Notes under the pieces: generated by a model
What the model was told of the DNA's origin: nothing
Seen by the model: the letters and a program-made list of their open reading frames with translations, nothing else
Database searches by the model: none
In this document: in pieces, positions 26,311-36,833 of the stretch
How positions within the stretch are numbered: the first letter of the stretch is position 1
Layout of the letters: each line of letters opens with the position of its first letter
Position numbers and translations under genes: made by a program
NCBI RefSeq assembly: GCF_027625935.1
Contig: NZ_CP115300.1
Coordinates: 744,001 to 808,000, forward strand
DNA length: 64,000 bases
Source of the DNA: Streptomyces camelliae
Lineage (GTDB): Bacteria > Actinomycetota > Actinomycetes > Streptomycetales > Streptomycetaceae
Reading direction: 5' to 3'

Positions 26311-26864
26311 ATGAACACGTCCAAGCCCTTGTCCGTCGCGGTGATCGGGGCCGGCATGGCCGGCCGCAGCCACGCGGCCGGCTACAACCCCTGGGACGAT
26401 GTCTACATGGACGTCCTGGACTACCAGTGGGCCGTCGCCGTCGCGTTCTGGCAGGAGATCGACGCACTCGCCCGGGAGAACGGCGTCCGGGTGGCCATCG
26501 GGATGCACCCGCACAACCTCGTCTTCTCCCCCGTCACCCTCAGGCGGCCCGTCGACGTGGGCGGCCTGACGAACGTCGGCGCCGAGCTGGACACCTCGTT
26601 CACACGGGTGCCCGCCGACGCCCAGGGGCAAGGCCCACCGGCTACGGCTTCTGGTGCAACGCCTGGCCGGAGAACCCGGCCTGGAAGTTCGTCGCCGTCG
26701 GCCTCGGCGACGACGTCCCGTTCTGGACCGAGTTCCTGCGCGCCCTCGCCGAGATCGACCCCGACATGGCCGTCAACATCGAGCACGAGGACGCCGCCTA
26801 CTCCCGGACCGAGGGACTCGCCCTGGCCGCGAAGAACCTGCACGGCGCGGCGGCCGCTCCGTAG
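26311..26864 (+). pseudogene. Chimeric Gfo/Idh/MocA-isomerase pseudogene
   Basis: ATG 26311 starts a Gfo/Idh/MocA oxidoreductase (LSVAVIGAGMAGRSHAAGY, the NAD-binding turn), but after about 30 residues the frame becomes a sugar isomerase interior (FWQEIDALARENGVRVAIGM, HPHNLVFSPVTL, NVGAELDTSF). Near 26640 the frame shifts and, to the stop at 26864, reads the C-terminus of such an isomerase (PFWTEFLRALAEIDPDMAVN, IEHEDAAYSRTEGLALAAKN). At least one deletion and one frameshift are needed. It continues the decay of the sugar or inositol catabolic cluster that begins at 25805. Confidence 0.75.
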
Positions 26865-27020
26865 CGTGCCCCTGCGCGGTCCGGGCGCGTGGTCGGTGCC
26901 GATGGGCAGCTGGGCCCGGTCGATGTGGTCGTGCTCGGCCAGGGACACGTGCTCCACCCGGACCACCCCGGGGTCGGGCCTCGCCGCCGCGCGGGCGCAT
27001 CCGCGCCTCGCTCCCTTCGG

Positions 27021-28019
27021 TCAGCGTGCGGCGAGGAGTTCGAGGGTGTCGATCACTCGGTTCGAGAAGCCCCACTCGTTGTCGTACCAGGCGACGACCT
27101 TGATGTGCCGTCCGTCGACGCGGGTGAGGGCCGAGTCGAAGATCGAGGACGCCGGGTTGCCGGTGATGTCGGAGGAGACGAGCGGGTCCTCGGAGTATTC
27201 GAGGACGCCGGCCAGCGGGCCCTGTGCGGCGGCGCGGTAGGCCTCCAGCACCTCGTCTCGGGTGACGTCGCGGCTGACGGTGGTGTTGAGTTCGACGATC
27301 GAGCCCACAGGGACGGGCACGCGGATGGAGTCGCCGGACAGCTTGCCGTCGAGGTTCGGCAGCACGAGGCCGATCGCCTTGGCGGCGCCCGTTGTGGTCG
27401 GCACGATGTTCACCGCGGCGGCGCGGGCGCGGCGGGCGTCGCGATGCGGGCCGTCCTGGAGGTTCTGCTCCTGGGTGTAGGCGTGCACGGTCGTCATGAA
27501 CCCGTGCTCGATACCGGCGAGTTGGTCCAGCACGGCGGCCAGCGGGGCGAGCGCGTTGGTGGTGCAGGAGGCGTTCGACACGATGGTGTGCAGGGCGGGG
27601 TCGTACGCGTCGGTGTTGACACCGTAGGCGAGGGTGACGTCGGCGCCGTCCGAGGGCGCGCTGACAAGTACCTTCCGGGCGCCCGCGTCGAGGTGGGCGC
27701 GCGCGGCCTTGGCCGAGGTGAAGCGGCCGGTCGACTCCAGCACGATGTCCACGCCGAGGTCGGCCCACGGCAGCTGAGCCGGTTCGCGCTCGGCAAGCAC
27801 CCTGATACGGCGGCCGTCCACGACGAGGTCGTCCCCGTCGGCGGCCACCGGACGGCCGAGCCGGCCGGCCGTGCTGTCGTAGGCGAGAAGCCGTGCCAGG
27901 GCGGTGGGTTCGGTGAGGTCGTTGACGGCGACGACCTCCAGCTCGCTGTCGCGTTCCAGCAGCGCGCGCAGCACGTTGCGTCCGATGCGGCCGAATCCGT
28001 TGATGGCGATGCGCGTCAC
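27021..28019 (-). CDS. gap: Glyceraldehyde-3-phosphate dehydrogenase
   Basis: About 332 residues, normal for the type I enzyme. NAD-binding start TRIAINGFGRIGRN, catalytic Cys in SNASCTTNALAPLA, catalytic His in TTVHAYT, and the C-terminal VAWYDNEWGFSNR are all present. It oxidises glyceraldehyde-3-phosphate in glycolysis with NAD. The GTG at 28019 is the start, with GAAGGGG nine bases upstream. It stands alone without pgk or tpi, so it is probably a second copy distinct from the central glycolytic operon. A GlxA-type regulator gene lies upstream on the same strand. Confidence 0.95.
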   Translation of the reverse strand: MTRIAINGFGRIGRNVLRALLERDSELEVVAVNDLTEPTALARLLAYDSTAGRLGRPVAADGDDLVVDGRRIRVLAEREPAQLPWADLGVDIVLESTGRFTSAKAARAHLDAGARKVLVSAPSDGADVTLAYGVNTDAYDPALHTIVSNASCTTNALAPLAAVLDQLAGIEHGFMTTVHAYTQEQNLQDGPHRDARRARAAAVNIVPTTTGAAKAIGLVLPNLDGKLSGDSIRVPVPVGSIVELNTTVSRDVTRDEVLEAYRAAAQGPLAGVLEYSEDPLVSSDITGNPASSIFDSALTRVDGRHIKVVAWYDNEWGFSNRVIDTLELLAAR

Positions 28020-28140
28020 GGGTGGTGTCCCCTTCGGTTGTTCACTGCGGGTCGCCACCAGCGTCGCGTGTCGCGTCCGGCCGTGGCCGTGTCCGGAGCG
28101 CCATGGTTCGCAAGGATCGCGCCAGGCTGCTCTCGCGGTG

Positions 28141-29097
28141 CTAATCGCCCTGGGTGAAGGTGCGCCGGTACTCGCTCGGGGTGGTCCCGAGGATCTGCTG
28201 GAAGTGCGCCCGCAGATTCGCGCCGGTGCCGAGTCCGACGTCGACGGCGATCTGCTCGATGCTGCGCTCGGAGCGTTCCAGCAGTTCGCGGGCCATGTCG
28301 ACGCGGGCGCGCATCACCCACTGCATCGGTGTGTAGCCGGTGTCCTCCACGAAGCGCCGGGAGAAGGTGCGCGGTGAGACCGCCGCGTGCCGGGCGAGCG
28401 CCGCGAGGCTGAGGGGTTCGCCGAGGCGGTGCAGGGCCCACTCGCGGGTCGCGGCGAACCGCTCGCCGAGCGGTTCGGGCACGCTGCGCGGCACGTACTG
28501 GGCCTGACCGCCACTGCGGTAGGGGGCGGCGACCAGGCGCCGGGCAGCGTGGTTGGCGGCGGCGACGCCGAGGTCGGCGCGGAGGACGTGCAGGCACAGG
28601 TCGATGCCGGAGGCGGCGCCGGCCGAGGTCAGCACGCTGCCCGCGTCGACGAACAGCACGTTCTCGTCGACCTGGACCAGCGGATGCTTCGCCGCGAGGG
28701 CCCGGGAGTAGTGCCAGTGGGTCGTCGCGCGTCTGCCGTCGAGGAGGCCGGTGGCGGCGAGGGCGAAGGCACCCGTGGAGATGGCGGCGAGCCGCGCTCC
28801 GCGCGCGTGGGCGGCGAGCAAGGCGTCGATGACGCTCCGCGGCGGGTCCTCGCGGTCCGGGAACCGGTAGCCGGGGATGAAGACGATGTCGGCCCACGCG
28901 AGCGCGTCGAGTCCGTGGGCGACGTGGTACGACAGCCCGTCGCCACCGGTCACGAGTCCCGGCACGGCGCCGCACACCCGTACCTCGTACGGCATGCTCG
29001 CCCGGGTCGTGAACACCTGCGCGGGGATACCGACATCGAGCGGTTTCGCACCGTCGAGCACCAGGACGGCGACACGGCGCAGACGGGAAGGGGGCAC
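28141..29097 (-). CDS. GlxA-type AraC-family regulator
   Basis: About 318 residues. The N-terminal half is a DJ-1/PfpI-like domain (VLVLDGAKPLDVGIPAQVF, ISTGAFALAATGLLDGRRAT) that in this family has lost enzyme activity and senses a ligand. The C-terminal 100 residues contain two AraC helix-turn-helices (LSLAALARHAAVSPRTFSRR and IEQIAVDVGLGTGANLRAHF, ending TPSEYRRTF). Start is a GTG at 29097. The target is unknown; the gap gene lies 121 bases downstream on the same strand. Confidence 0.9.
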   Translation of the reverse strand: MPPSRLRRVAVLVLDGAKPLDVGIPAQVFTTRASMPYEVRVCGAVPGLVTGGDGLSYHVAHGLDALAWADIVFIPGYRFPDREDPPRSVIDALLAAHARGARLAAISTGAFALAATGLLDGRRATTHWHYSRALAAKHPLVQVDENVLFVDAGSVLTSAGAASGIDLCLHVLRADLGVAAANHAARRLVAAPYRSGGQAQYVPRSVPEPLGERFAATREWALHRLGEPLSLAALARHAAVSPRTFSRRFVEDTGYTPMQWVMRARVDMARELLERSERSIEQIAVDVGLGTGANLRAHFQQILGTTPSEYRRTFTQGD

Positions 29098-29320
29098 GGC
29101 GACCAGGGTACGAGGGGTACGGGTCGGGACTGGCGGGGCGGGTCGGGGTCGGGGTCGGGGGCGAGGTCGGTCGGCGGTGCGGCGCAGGACTCCGGCGCGG
29201 TCCGGTCCAGGACCACCTCCCGTAGTCGTCCAGCTGTGGTCGGCATGGGCGAGGCGGGCCCGCAGCCGGATTCCGGCGGCCGGGGCGACGTACGTCCTGC
29301 GCCGTCCCCTGATACGACGG

Positions 29321-29353
29321 CGGGCCCCGCCGGTGGTGAACCGACGGGGCCCG
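29321..29353 (-). terminator. Rho-independent-type terminator of argG
   Basis: CGGGCCCCG at 29321-29329 pairs perfectly with CGGGGCCCG at 29345-29353 around a 15-base loop. It lies 33 bases beyond the argG stop. No T tract follows, as is common in this genus. Confidence 0.65.
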
Positions 29354-29385
29354 TTGTCCGGGTGCGTACGACCGGGTGAGCGTGC

Positions 29386-31337
<1,952 letters not shown>

Positions 31338-32996
31338 TCAGTTGCCGGTCAGCAGCCGTCGTACGACGTACCCCGCGGAGTCCACGCCCGAGCTGCCACC
31401 CTCGACGAGGGCCGCGACCGCGATACGGGAGTCGTAGGCGGTCAGCCAGCCGTTGGTGTGGTCCCCCTCCTCCGCGGTGCCGGTCTTGGCGCCGACGCCC
31501 GCCAGTCCGCCGAGCCGCGGAGCCGCGGTCCCGCTGGTGGCGACGCTGCGCATCATCGACTGGAGGTAGCCGGCCGTACGGGGCGAGATGGGCCGGGGCG
31601 CGGTGTCCTGGTGCTGTCCGGGCAGGATGACCGGCTGCTCGAAGCCGGCGTTGCGGACGGTCGCCGCCACCGACGCCATGAACAGCGGGGTGGCCGTGAC
31701 CTTGCCCTGGCCGATGAACTGGGCCGCCTGGTCGCCGCCCTGGGCGTCCGCCGGGATGCTCGGGTCGGTGGTGGCGACCCCGCCGCCGATGGACCAGCTG
31801 CCCATGCCGAAGACGTTCACGGCCTCGTCGTGCAGGGCGGAGGCGTCACCATGGCGTACGAGGTGGTGGAACCCGTCCTTGATGAACGAGGTGTTGCACG
31901 ACACCGTGAACGCCTGGGCCAGCGAGGAGCCGGGATCGGCCCGTACGCCGGGGTCGTTGTGGAACAGCTGGCTGTTGGCCATCAGCGAGTCCGTACACGG
32001 TGCCGGGCTGTCCGGCGTGAGACCTGCCTGGTCGAAGAGGGCCGCTGCGGTGATGATCTTCATCGTCGAGCCGGGCGACTTGATGCCGTTGACGGCGATG
32101 TCCCCGTCGTCGCCGGTGTGTGCGACGGCGAGGATGTGCCCGGTGCGCCAGTCGAGCGCCACGGTACCGGCGGGCTTGCCCTGGAGGTTGGTGTCCTGAA
32201 CCGCGTTCTCGGCCACCTTCTGAAGGTCCGCGTCGATGGTCGTCCGGATCACCGGAGCCCGCCCCTTGATGAAGACCTTCACCGTCTCCACCGGCTCGCC
32301 GTCGCCGCCGACCACGGCCACGCCCGTCTCGGCGCTGCCACCGGTGGCCTTGGCGTTCTTGCGGATCGTCGCGGCGATGTCCCGCAGGGACGGGAAGCCG
32401 GAGAGGTCGGTCCTGCCGTCGGACGCGACGACCTTCGCCGCGTCCGGGTCGGCCGGCAGCTTTCCTGCGACCAGCGACTGGCCGTCACTCATGCCCGGAT
32501 AGAGCACCGAGTTGTTCCAGTGCACCGCCAGCTGACCGTGCGTGCTCTTCAGCACCGCGACCGCGCTGGAGTAGGTCCATGTGCCGCCCGCCACCTGGGC
32601 GGTGACGTCGAAGGTGACCTTCGTGGCGCCCGGAGTCACCTGGGACGGCCCGACGGCGACGATGTGGTCGAACGACAGCTTCTTCAGCCGCAGTCCGTCG
32701 GCGTAGCTCCGCAGCGCCTGGGACGCCGTGTCCGGTACGTCGGTGTCGCTCGCCGCGCCGTCGAGGTGCTGCTTGGACCAGCTGTCCAGGAAGGCACGGG
32801 TCAGCTTCGCCGCCTCGGCGCCCGTCGGCGGCGTGCCCGACATCTCCGACGCGTCGAAGGTGCTCCCCCGCGTGGGCTGGGCGTCACCCGCGGAACCGGA
32901 GGTCAGGCCGTGGACAACGTTGTACGTACCGATTCCCCCGAGAGCGAGCAGCGCGGTGCACGTACCGGCGAGGCCGATCTTCACAGCTCTGTTCAT
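31338..32996 (-). CDS. Class B penicillin-binding protein
   Basis: About 552 residues with an N-terminal membrane anchor (residues 5-28). Residues about 55-170 form the NTF2-like MecA N-terminal domain. The transpeptidase domain follows, with SxxK as Ser310-Thr-Met-Lys313, SCN at 366-368 and KTG at 504-506. It cross-links peptidoglycan from outside the membrane. The MecA-type N-domain is shared with low-affinity PBPs, but beta-lactam sensitivity cannot be read. No glycosyltransferase domain and no FtsW/RodA gene nearby. Confidence 0.92.
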   Translation of the reverse strand: MNRAVKIGLAGTCTALLALGGIGTYNVVHGLTSGSAGDAQPTRGSTFDASEMSGTPPTGAEAAKLTRAFLDSWSKQHLDGAASDTDVPDTASQALRSYADGLRLKKLSFDHIVAVGPSQVTPGATKVTFDVTAQVAGGTWTYSSAVAVLKSTHGQLAVHWNNSVLYPGMSDGQSLVAGKLPADPDAAKVVASDGRTDLSGFPSLRDIAATIRKNAKATGGSAETGVAVVGGDGEPVETVKVFIKGRAPVIRTTIDADLQKVAENAVQDTNLQGKPAGTVALDWRTGHILAVAHTGDDGDIAVNGIKSPGSTMKIITAAALFDQAGLTPDSPAPCTDSLMANSQLFHNDPGVRADPGSSLAQAFTVSCNTSFIKDGFHHLVRHGDASALHDEAVNVFGMGSWSIGGGVATTDPSIPADAQGGDQAAQFIGQGKVTATPLFMASVAATVRNAGFEQPVILPGQHQDTAPRPISPRTAGYLQSMMRSVATSGTAAPRLGGLAGVGAKTGTAEEGDHTNGWLTAYDSRIAVAALVEGGSSGVDSAGYVVRRLLTGN

Positions 32997-33129
32997 GCGT
33001 CGGATCGTATGTACATTCCATGGAGACGCGTGCGGTTCGTCAACAGATCGTTATCGGACCGTCAAGCCGTCGCGTCTCCATATCACCGCGCAGGCACGGG
33101 AGTTCACCGGCAGAGCCGACGGCAGGGGC

Positions 33130-33696
33130 CTAACCGCCCGACACCACTGCCTTCAGTTCGGCCAGCGACTCCCGTGTCAGCTCCGCCATCGGGCGCTCCT
33201 CGCCGGCCGCGATCCAGCGGTCGAAGGCGACCTTGAAGACGGCGACGCCCGCCTCGGCGGCCAGGCTCGCGGTCGGTTCGGGTACACCGCGGTGCCGCAG
33301 GGTGCCGGCGAGCGCCGCCGACAGCGAGGCGAGCTTGATCAGCTCGCGCTCCATCAGTTCGGCGTTCCCCGTGATCACCGCGTGCCGCCGGCGGGCGAAG
33401 TCACGCCGGTCGGCGAACATCTCGGCGGCGGCGTACAGCCCGAGCGCCAGCGCGTCGAGCGGTGCCGCGGATTCCGGAGCGCCCGCGACCGCGCGCACGA
33501 AGAGGTCTTCCAGCTCGCCGGAGCCGGCGAAGAGCACCTCGCGCTTGTCGGCGTAATGCCGGAAGAAGGTCCGCTCGGTGAGCCCGGCCCGCTTGGCGAT
33601 CTCCGCGACGGTGGTCTGCTCGTACCCGCGCTCGCCATACAGCTCCAGCGCGGCCTTCGCGAGGCGCCCGCGCGCGTCCGGCTCCCATCTGCCCAT
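33130..33696 (-). CDS. TetR-family repressor
   Basis: About 188 residues. HTH region: RLAKAALELYGERGYEQTTV then IAKRAGLTERTFFRHYADKR, typical of TetR. The C-terminal portion resembles the TetR_C_33-like actinobacterial type. It is divergent from an NAD-dependent epimerase gene with two copies of ATGACAGTSACYGACAT between, so repression of that gene and itself is the likely role. Confidence 0.9.
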   Translation of the reverse strand: MGRWEPDARGRLAKAALELYGERGYEQTTVAEIAKRAGLTERTFFRHYADKREVLFAGSGELEDLFVRAVAGAPESAAPLDALALGLYAAAEMFADRRDFARRRHAVITGNAELMERELIKLASLSAALAGTLRHRGVPEPTASLAAEAGVAVFKVAFDRWIAAGEERPMAELTRESLAELKAVVSGG

Positions 33697-33712
33697 GCGC
33701 CGATCTTACGTG

Positions 33713-33760
33713 ATGACAGTGACCGACATCGGGTGTACGGTCTATGACAGTCACTGACAT
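33713..33760. promoter_or_regulatory. Repeated TetR operator
   Basis: ATGACAGTGACCGACAT at 33713-33729 and ATGACAGTCACTGACAT at 33744-33760 are direct copies 31 bases apart, each an imperfect inverted repeat (TGACAGT / ACTGACA). They fill the short divergent promoter, the second ending 18 bases before the epimerase ATG. Confidence 0.75.
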
Positions 33761-33778
33761 CGACTCTCTGGGGCTTCC

Positions 33779-34693
33779 ATGCGCATCTTCGTGACCGGCG
33801 CCTCCGGCTGGATCGGATCCGCCGTCGTTCCCGAGCTTCTCGACGCCGGACACCAGGTCGTCGGACTCGCCCGCTCCGACGCCTCCGCCGCCGCGCTCAC
33901 CGAGGCCGGCGCCGACGTCGTCCGCGGCACCGTCGACGACCTCGACGTCCTACGGGAGGCGGCCGCCGCCTCCGACGGGGTGATCCATCTCGCCTTCAAG
34001 CACGACATCGCCTTCTCCGGCGACTTCCAGGGCGCGGCCGAGGCCGACCGCCGCGCCGTCGACGCCTTCGGCGAGGCGCTCGCCGGCACCGACCGGCCCT
34101 TCGTCCTGGCCTCCGGCGTGGCCGGTCTCACGCATGGCCGGCGGGCGACGGAACGGGACATGCCGACCGTCGACGGCTCACCCCTCTCCGTCCGGGCGGC
34201 CACCTCCCTGGCCGCGCTCGGCCTCGCTTCGCGCGGCGTCCGCTCGTCCGTGGTGCGGCTCTCCCCGACCTGCCACGGCGAGGGGGACAACGGATTCATG
34301 GCGACCCTGATCGCCACCGCCCGCGCCAAGGGCGTCTCGGGCTATCTCGGCGACGGCACCAACCGCTGGCCGGCCGTGCACCGCCTCGACGCCGCCCGGC
34401 TGTTCCGTCTGGCGGTCGAGAAGGCGCCCGCGGGCGCGGTGCTGCACGGCGCCGCCGAGGAGGGCGTCGCCCTCAGCGAGATCGCCGAGGTGATCGGCCG
34501 CCATCTGGGTGTCCCGGTGACCTCGGTGGCCCCCGAAGCCGCGGCGGAGCACTTCGGCTGGATGGGCGGCTTCGTCGGCCTCGACGCCCCGGTGTCGAGC
34601 ACCCTCACCCGCGACCTGCTCGACTGGCAGCCGACCCACCCCGGCCTCCTGGACGACCTCGACAAGGGGCACTACTTCCACACCACGGGCTGA
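33779..34693 (+). CDS. NAD-dependent epimerase/dehydratase-like SDR
   Basis: About 304 residues from ATG 33779. Extended short-chain dehydrogenase with N-terminal FVTGASGWIGSAVVPELL, VIHLAF, LASGVAGL in the position of the catalytic Ser strand, and VSGYLGDGTNRWPAVHRLDA, a block typical of the SDR family a3-like atypical group. The usual YxxxK catalytic pair is not evident, so activity may differ from classical epimerases. It is controlled by the divergent TetR repressor. A strong convergent terminator follows. Confidence 0.85.
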   Translation: MRIFVTGASGWIGSAVVPELLDAGHQVVGLARSDASAAALTEAGADVVRGTVDDLDVLREAAAASDGVIHLAFKHDIAFSGDFQGAAEADRRAVDAFGEALAGTDRPFVLASGVAGLTHGRRATERDMPTVDGSPLSVRAATSLAALGLASRGVRSSVVRLSPTCHGEGDNGFMATLIATARAKGVSGYLGDGTNRWPAVHRLDAARLFRLAVEKAPAGAVLHGAAEEGVALSEIAEVIGRHLGVPVTSVAPEAAAEHFGWMGGFVGLDAPVSSTLTRDLLDWQPTHPGLLDDLDKGHYFHTTG

Positions 34694-34793
34694 TCACCGC
34701 CCGGCCCAGCCCTCCGATCGGGCCATTTCCAGGATCGTCCAGCAGAAAGGACGTACGAACTGCGCAACGGCACCGACGGGTTCTGACGCCGGA

Positions 34794-34842
34794 CACGGCG
34801 GTCCCGCCCCGCGCCGGTCACGGGCCGGACGGGACCGCCGTG
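34794..34842. terminator. Bidirectional terminator
   Basis: CACGGCGGTCCCG (34794-34806) and CGGGACCGCCGTG (34830-34842) form a perfect 13-base stem. It lies between the convergent epimerase gene (ending 34693) and the hypothetical gene (ending 34850). Confidence 0.8.
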
Positions 34843-34849
34843 GGTGTGC

Positions 34850-35866
34850 CTAGGGCCGGGCGCGGGCGAGCGGCTCGCCGCCGGGTTCACCGCCCCGGCC
34901 GTAGACGCCGATCACGAACGGGCCGACCTCCCCGACGGCGGCCCAGGCGTCACCGGCCCGCTGGAACTCGAACTCGGTCCGGCTACCGTCCACTTCGATG
35001 CCGAGCGTCGTCGGCCACTTGTGTTCCGGCCCGAGCCGTCCTGCCTCGCGGAACGCGGCCTCGGCCTCGGCGTCGTCGGGACCAGCGGGGAACGCGAAAC
35101 GGTCGGGGTCCGGCCGGAACGCCAGGTGCAGGGCGCCCGCGAGACACTCGACGCGGGCCTCGTCGAAGGCCTTCTGGAGCCCGTGAGATCCGTACCGGTT
35201 GGAGTCGACGGGTCGCCAGGTCGATACGACGACGGTGGCTCCCGCAGCCGTACGGTACCCGTGGCTGACGAACCACAACGGCTTCTCGGGCTTGCCCTCC
35301 ACGGTGCCCCACCCTTCGAGCCAGCGCTCCGCAGCCCCGTGTGCGAGGCCGTGAACGGGGAATTCCTGCCCCTCATACGGGAGTTCGGGCTGGAGCCCGG
35401 GCCCTCTCAGCGTGGCCAGTCGAGGCAGGGCGTAGGCCCGGTCCCAGTCGTCCAGGTGGTGGCCGGAGGAGGAGAGGAAGCTCCGCAGCAGCGCGGCGCC
35501 CTCGCCCACGTACTGGGGTGCGAGCCGGGCCAGCGCGTACGCGCCGTCGATGTTCTCCCACTGCTCGACATAGCCCCGGTACTCGTTGGCCACGAGCTGC
35601 AGGGAACCGGCGGCACTTTTGACGTGGTCGCCGCCGAGGGATGCGCGGATACGAGCGGCCTCGATGCGCCGCGCGGATCCGACGTGCTGGTTGCTCGTGA
35701 AGACGAGCCCGAGCCGGGTCGCCGCCTCGCCGGCGTACCGCGGCCCCAGCGCGATCATCCGCCTCGCGCCCTCCAGTATGGCGTCGGCGTCGACGCGCCA
35801 CTCGGTGTCGAGCAGCCGCCGCGCCTCGCGCACGTCCGCGCTGGCGTCGTGCTCCCCGTTCGTCAC
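34850..35866 (-). CDS. Conserved hypothetical protein
   Basis: About 338 residues; function not recognised. The GTG at 35866 has AAGGGGAG seven bases upstream, better than the ATG at 35893. The N-terminal 160 residues are helical with repeat-like segments (ARRMIALGPRYAGEAATRLG, ALARLAPQYVGEGAALLRSF) that resemble the helical-repeat part of Streptomyces regulators without their DNA-binding domain. The C-terminal half is beta-rich (GATVVVSTWRPVDSNRYG, TTLGIEVDGSRTEFEFQR). No signal peptide or membrane span. Confidence 0.6.
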   Translation of the reverse strand: MTNGEHDASADVREARRLLDTEWRVDADAILEGARRMIALGPRYAGEAATRLGLVFTSNQHVGSARRIEAARIRASLGGDHVKSAAGSLQLVANEYRGYVEQWENIDGAYALARLAPQYVGEGAALLRSFLSSSGHHLDDWDRAYALPRLATLRGPGLQPELPYEGQEFPVHGLAHGAAERWLEGWGTVEGKPEKPLWFVSHGYRTAAGATVVVSTWRPVDSNRYGSHGLQKAFDEARVECLAGALHLAFRPDPDRFAFPAGPDDAEAEAAFREAGRLGPEHKWPTTLGIEVDGSRTEFEFQRAGDAWAAVGEVGPFVIGVYGRGGEPGGEPLARARP

Positions 35867-36024
35867 GCCGTTCTCCCCTTCGGTCCGGCACACATCTCGA
35901 TCCTGCTCGATGCACGGTTCTCCTCGAAGGGTACGGCGAGTTGGCAGCCGTGGATCGGCCCGCGACGGCCGGCGCGCATGCGACGCAGGCCACCGCTCCG
36001 CGTGACGGTGCGGGCCGGCACGAC

Positions 36025-36741
36025 TCAGGCGAGGTTCAGCAGGCCCAGGTAGACGTCGAGTCGCGTAGCCGCCCGGAGCATCGCCAGGCCCTGTGCCGAG
36101 AGTTTGCGTTGCCAGGCCGCCAGGGAGGCGGCCAGTGCGTCGGTGCCGCCCGCTGTCCGGATCTGCCGGACGACCATGGCGATATGGTCCAGCGGATAGC
36201 CCCCGCGCCGCAGGAGGTGCGCCAGCTCGGCGTCGCGGACGTCGGCGGCGTCGAAGACGCGGTATCCGGTGGCAGGATCCCGGGCGGGGTCGAGGATGCC
36301 GGCCTCTTCCCAGTTGCGCACGGTCGCCGGGGTGATGCCGAGCTGGTGCGCGAGTTCGCCGACGGATCGGGTGCCGGCGTCCGGTGACGGTACCGGAGCG
36401 GCGCCGGACTCGGCGGTCAGGTGAGTCACCGCGTCGCGCACCGCGTCGAGAGTGTCCCGGTCGCGCAGCAACTGGCTGTGGCCGCGGTCGATGATCGTCA
36501 GGGCGTCGTCGAGCGCGTCCCGGTGGAGCGCGTTCATGATCTGGCCGGCGACCGCGTGACCGTACGCCGGGACGAGCGCGAGGAAGGCGCGGAGCGCCGC
36601 CGCGTGCGTCTCGGTGTAGATGCGGTAGCCGCTCCGGGTGCGCTCGGCGGGAGGGATGAATCCGTCCCGCTCGTAGTTGCGGACCGCCTGGGTCGAGATG
36701 CCGTGCTCACGCGCGAGGTCCGCCGGACGGAAGGTACTCAT
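36025..36741 (-). CDS. MerR-family regulator with two HTH domains
   Basis: About 238 residues. A first MerR helix-turn-helix lies at residues 4-70 (FRPADLAREHGISTQAVRNY, TRSGYRIYTETHAAALRAF). A second one, with its own recognition and wing elements, lies at about 126-190 (VGELAHQLGITPATVRNWEE, ATGYRVFDAADVRDAEL). The linker and C-terminus are helical. Two MerR heads in one chain recall TioE-type regulators. It is divergent from an erythromycin-esterase-family gene with 92 bases between, packed with inverted repeats. Confidence 0.9.
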   Translation of the reverse strand: MSTFRPADLAREHGISTQAVRNYERDGFIPPAERTRSGYRIYTETHAAALRAFLALVPAYGHAVAGQIMNALHRDALDDALTIIDRGHSQLLRDRDTLDAVRDAVTHLTAESGAAPVPSPDAGTRSVGELAHQLGITPATVRNWEEAGILDPARDPATGYRVFDAADVRDAELAHLLRRGGYPLDHIAMVVRQIRTAGGTDALAASLAAWQRKLSAQGLAMLRAATRLDVYLGLLNLA

Positions 36742-36791
36742 CGGTTGAGACTTTACGCCATAGCCTGCCTGGAGCTTCCGGGGACACCTCG

Positions 36792-36829
36792 CTCAAAGTA
36801 TCAATCGAGCTTTCAAAGATACGATTGAG
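36792..36829. promoter_or_regulatory. Nested inverted repeats, MerR operator
   Basis: TCAATCG (36801-36807) pairs with CGATTGA (36822-36828), and GTATC (36798-36802) pairs with GATAC (36818-36822); CTCAA (36792-36796) and TTGAG (36825-36829) form the outer pair. The right arm ends five bases before the esterase ATG. The size fits a wide MerR site or two adjacent ones for the double-headed regulator. Confidence 0.65.
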
Positions 36830-36833
36830 GCTC

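Noticed and set aside
26865..27020. Possible gene fragment on the minus strand between the pseudogene and gap
   Set aside because: The peptide EHVSLAEHDHIDRAQLPIG looks protein-like, but no family, start or stop context could be assigned.
29140..29175. GGGTCG-rich tract as a regulatory repeat array
   Set aside because: Short, imperfect simple-sequence run typical of GC-rich DNA; no unit conservation.
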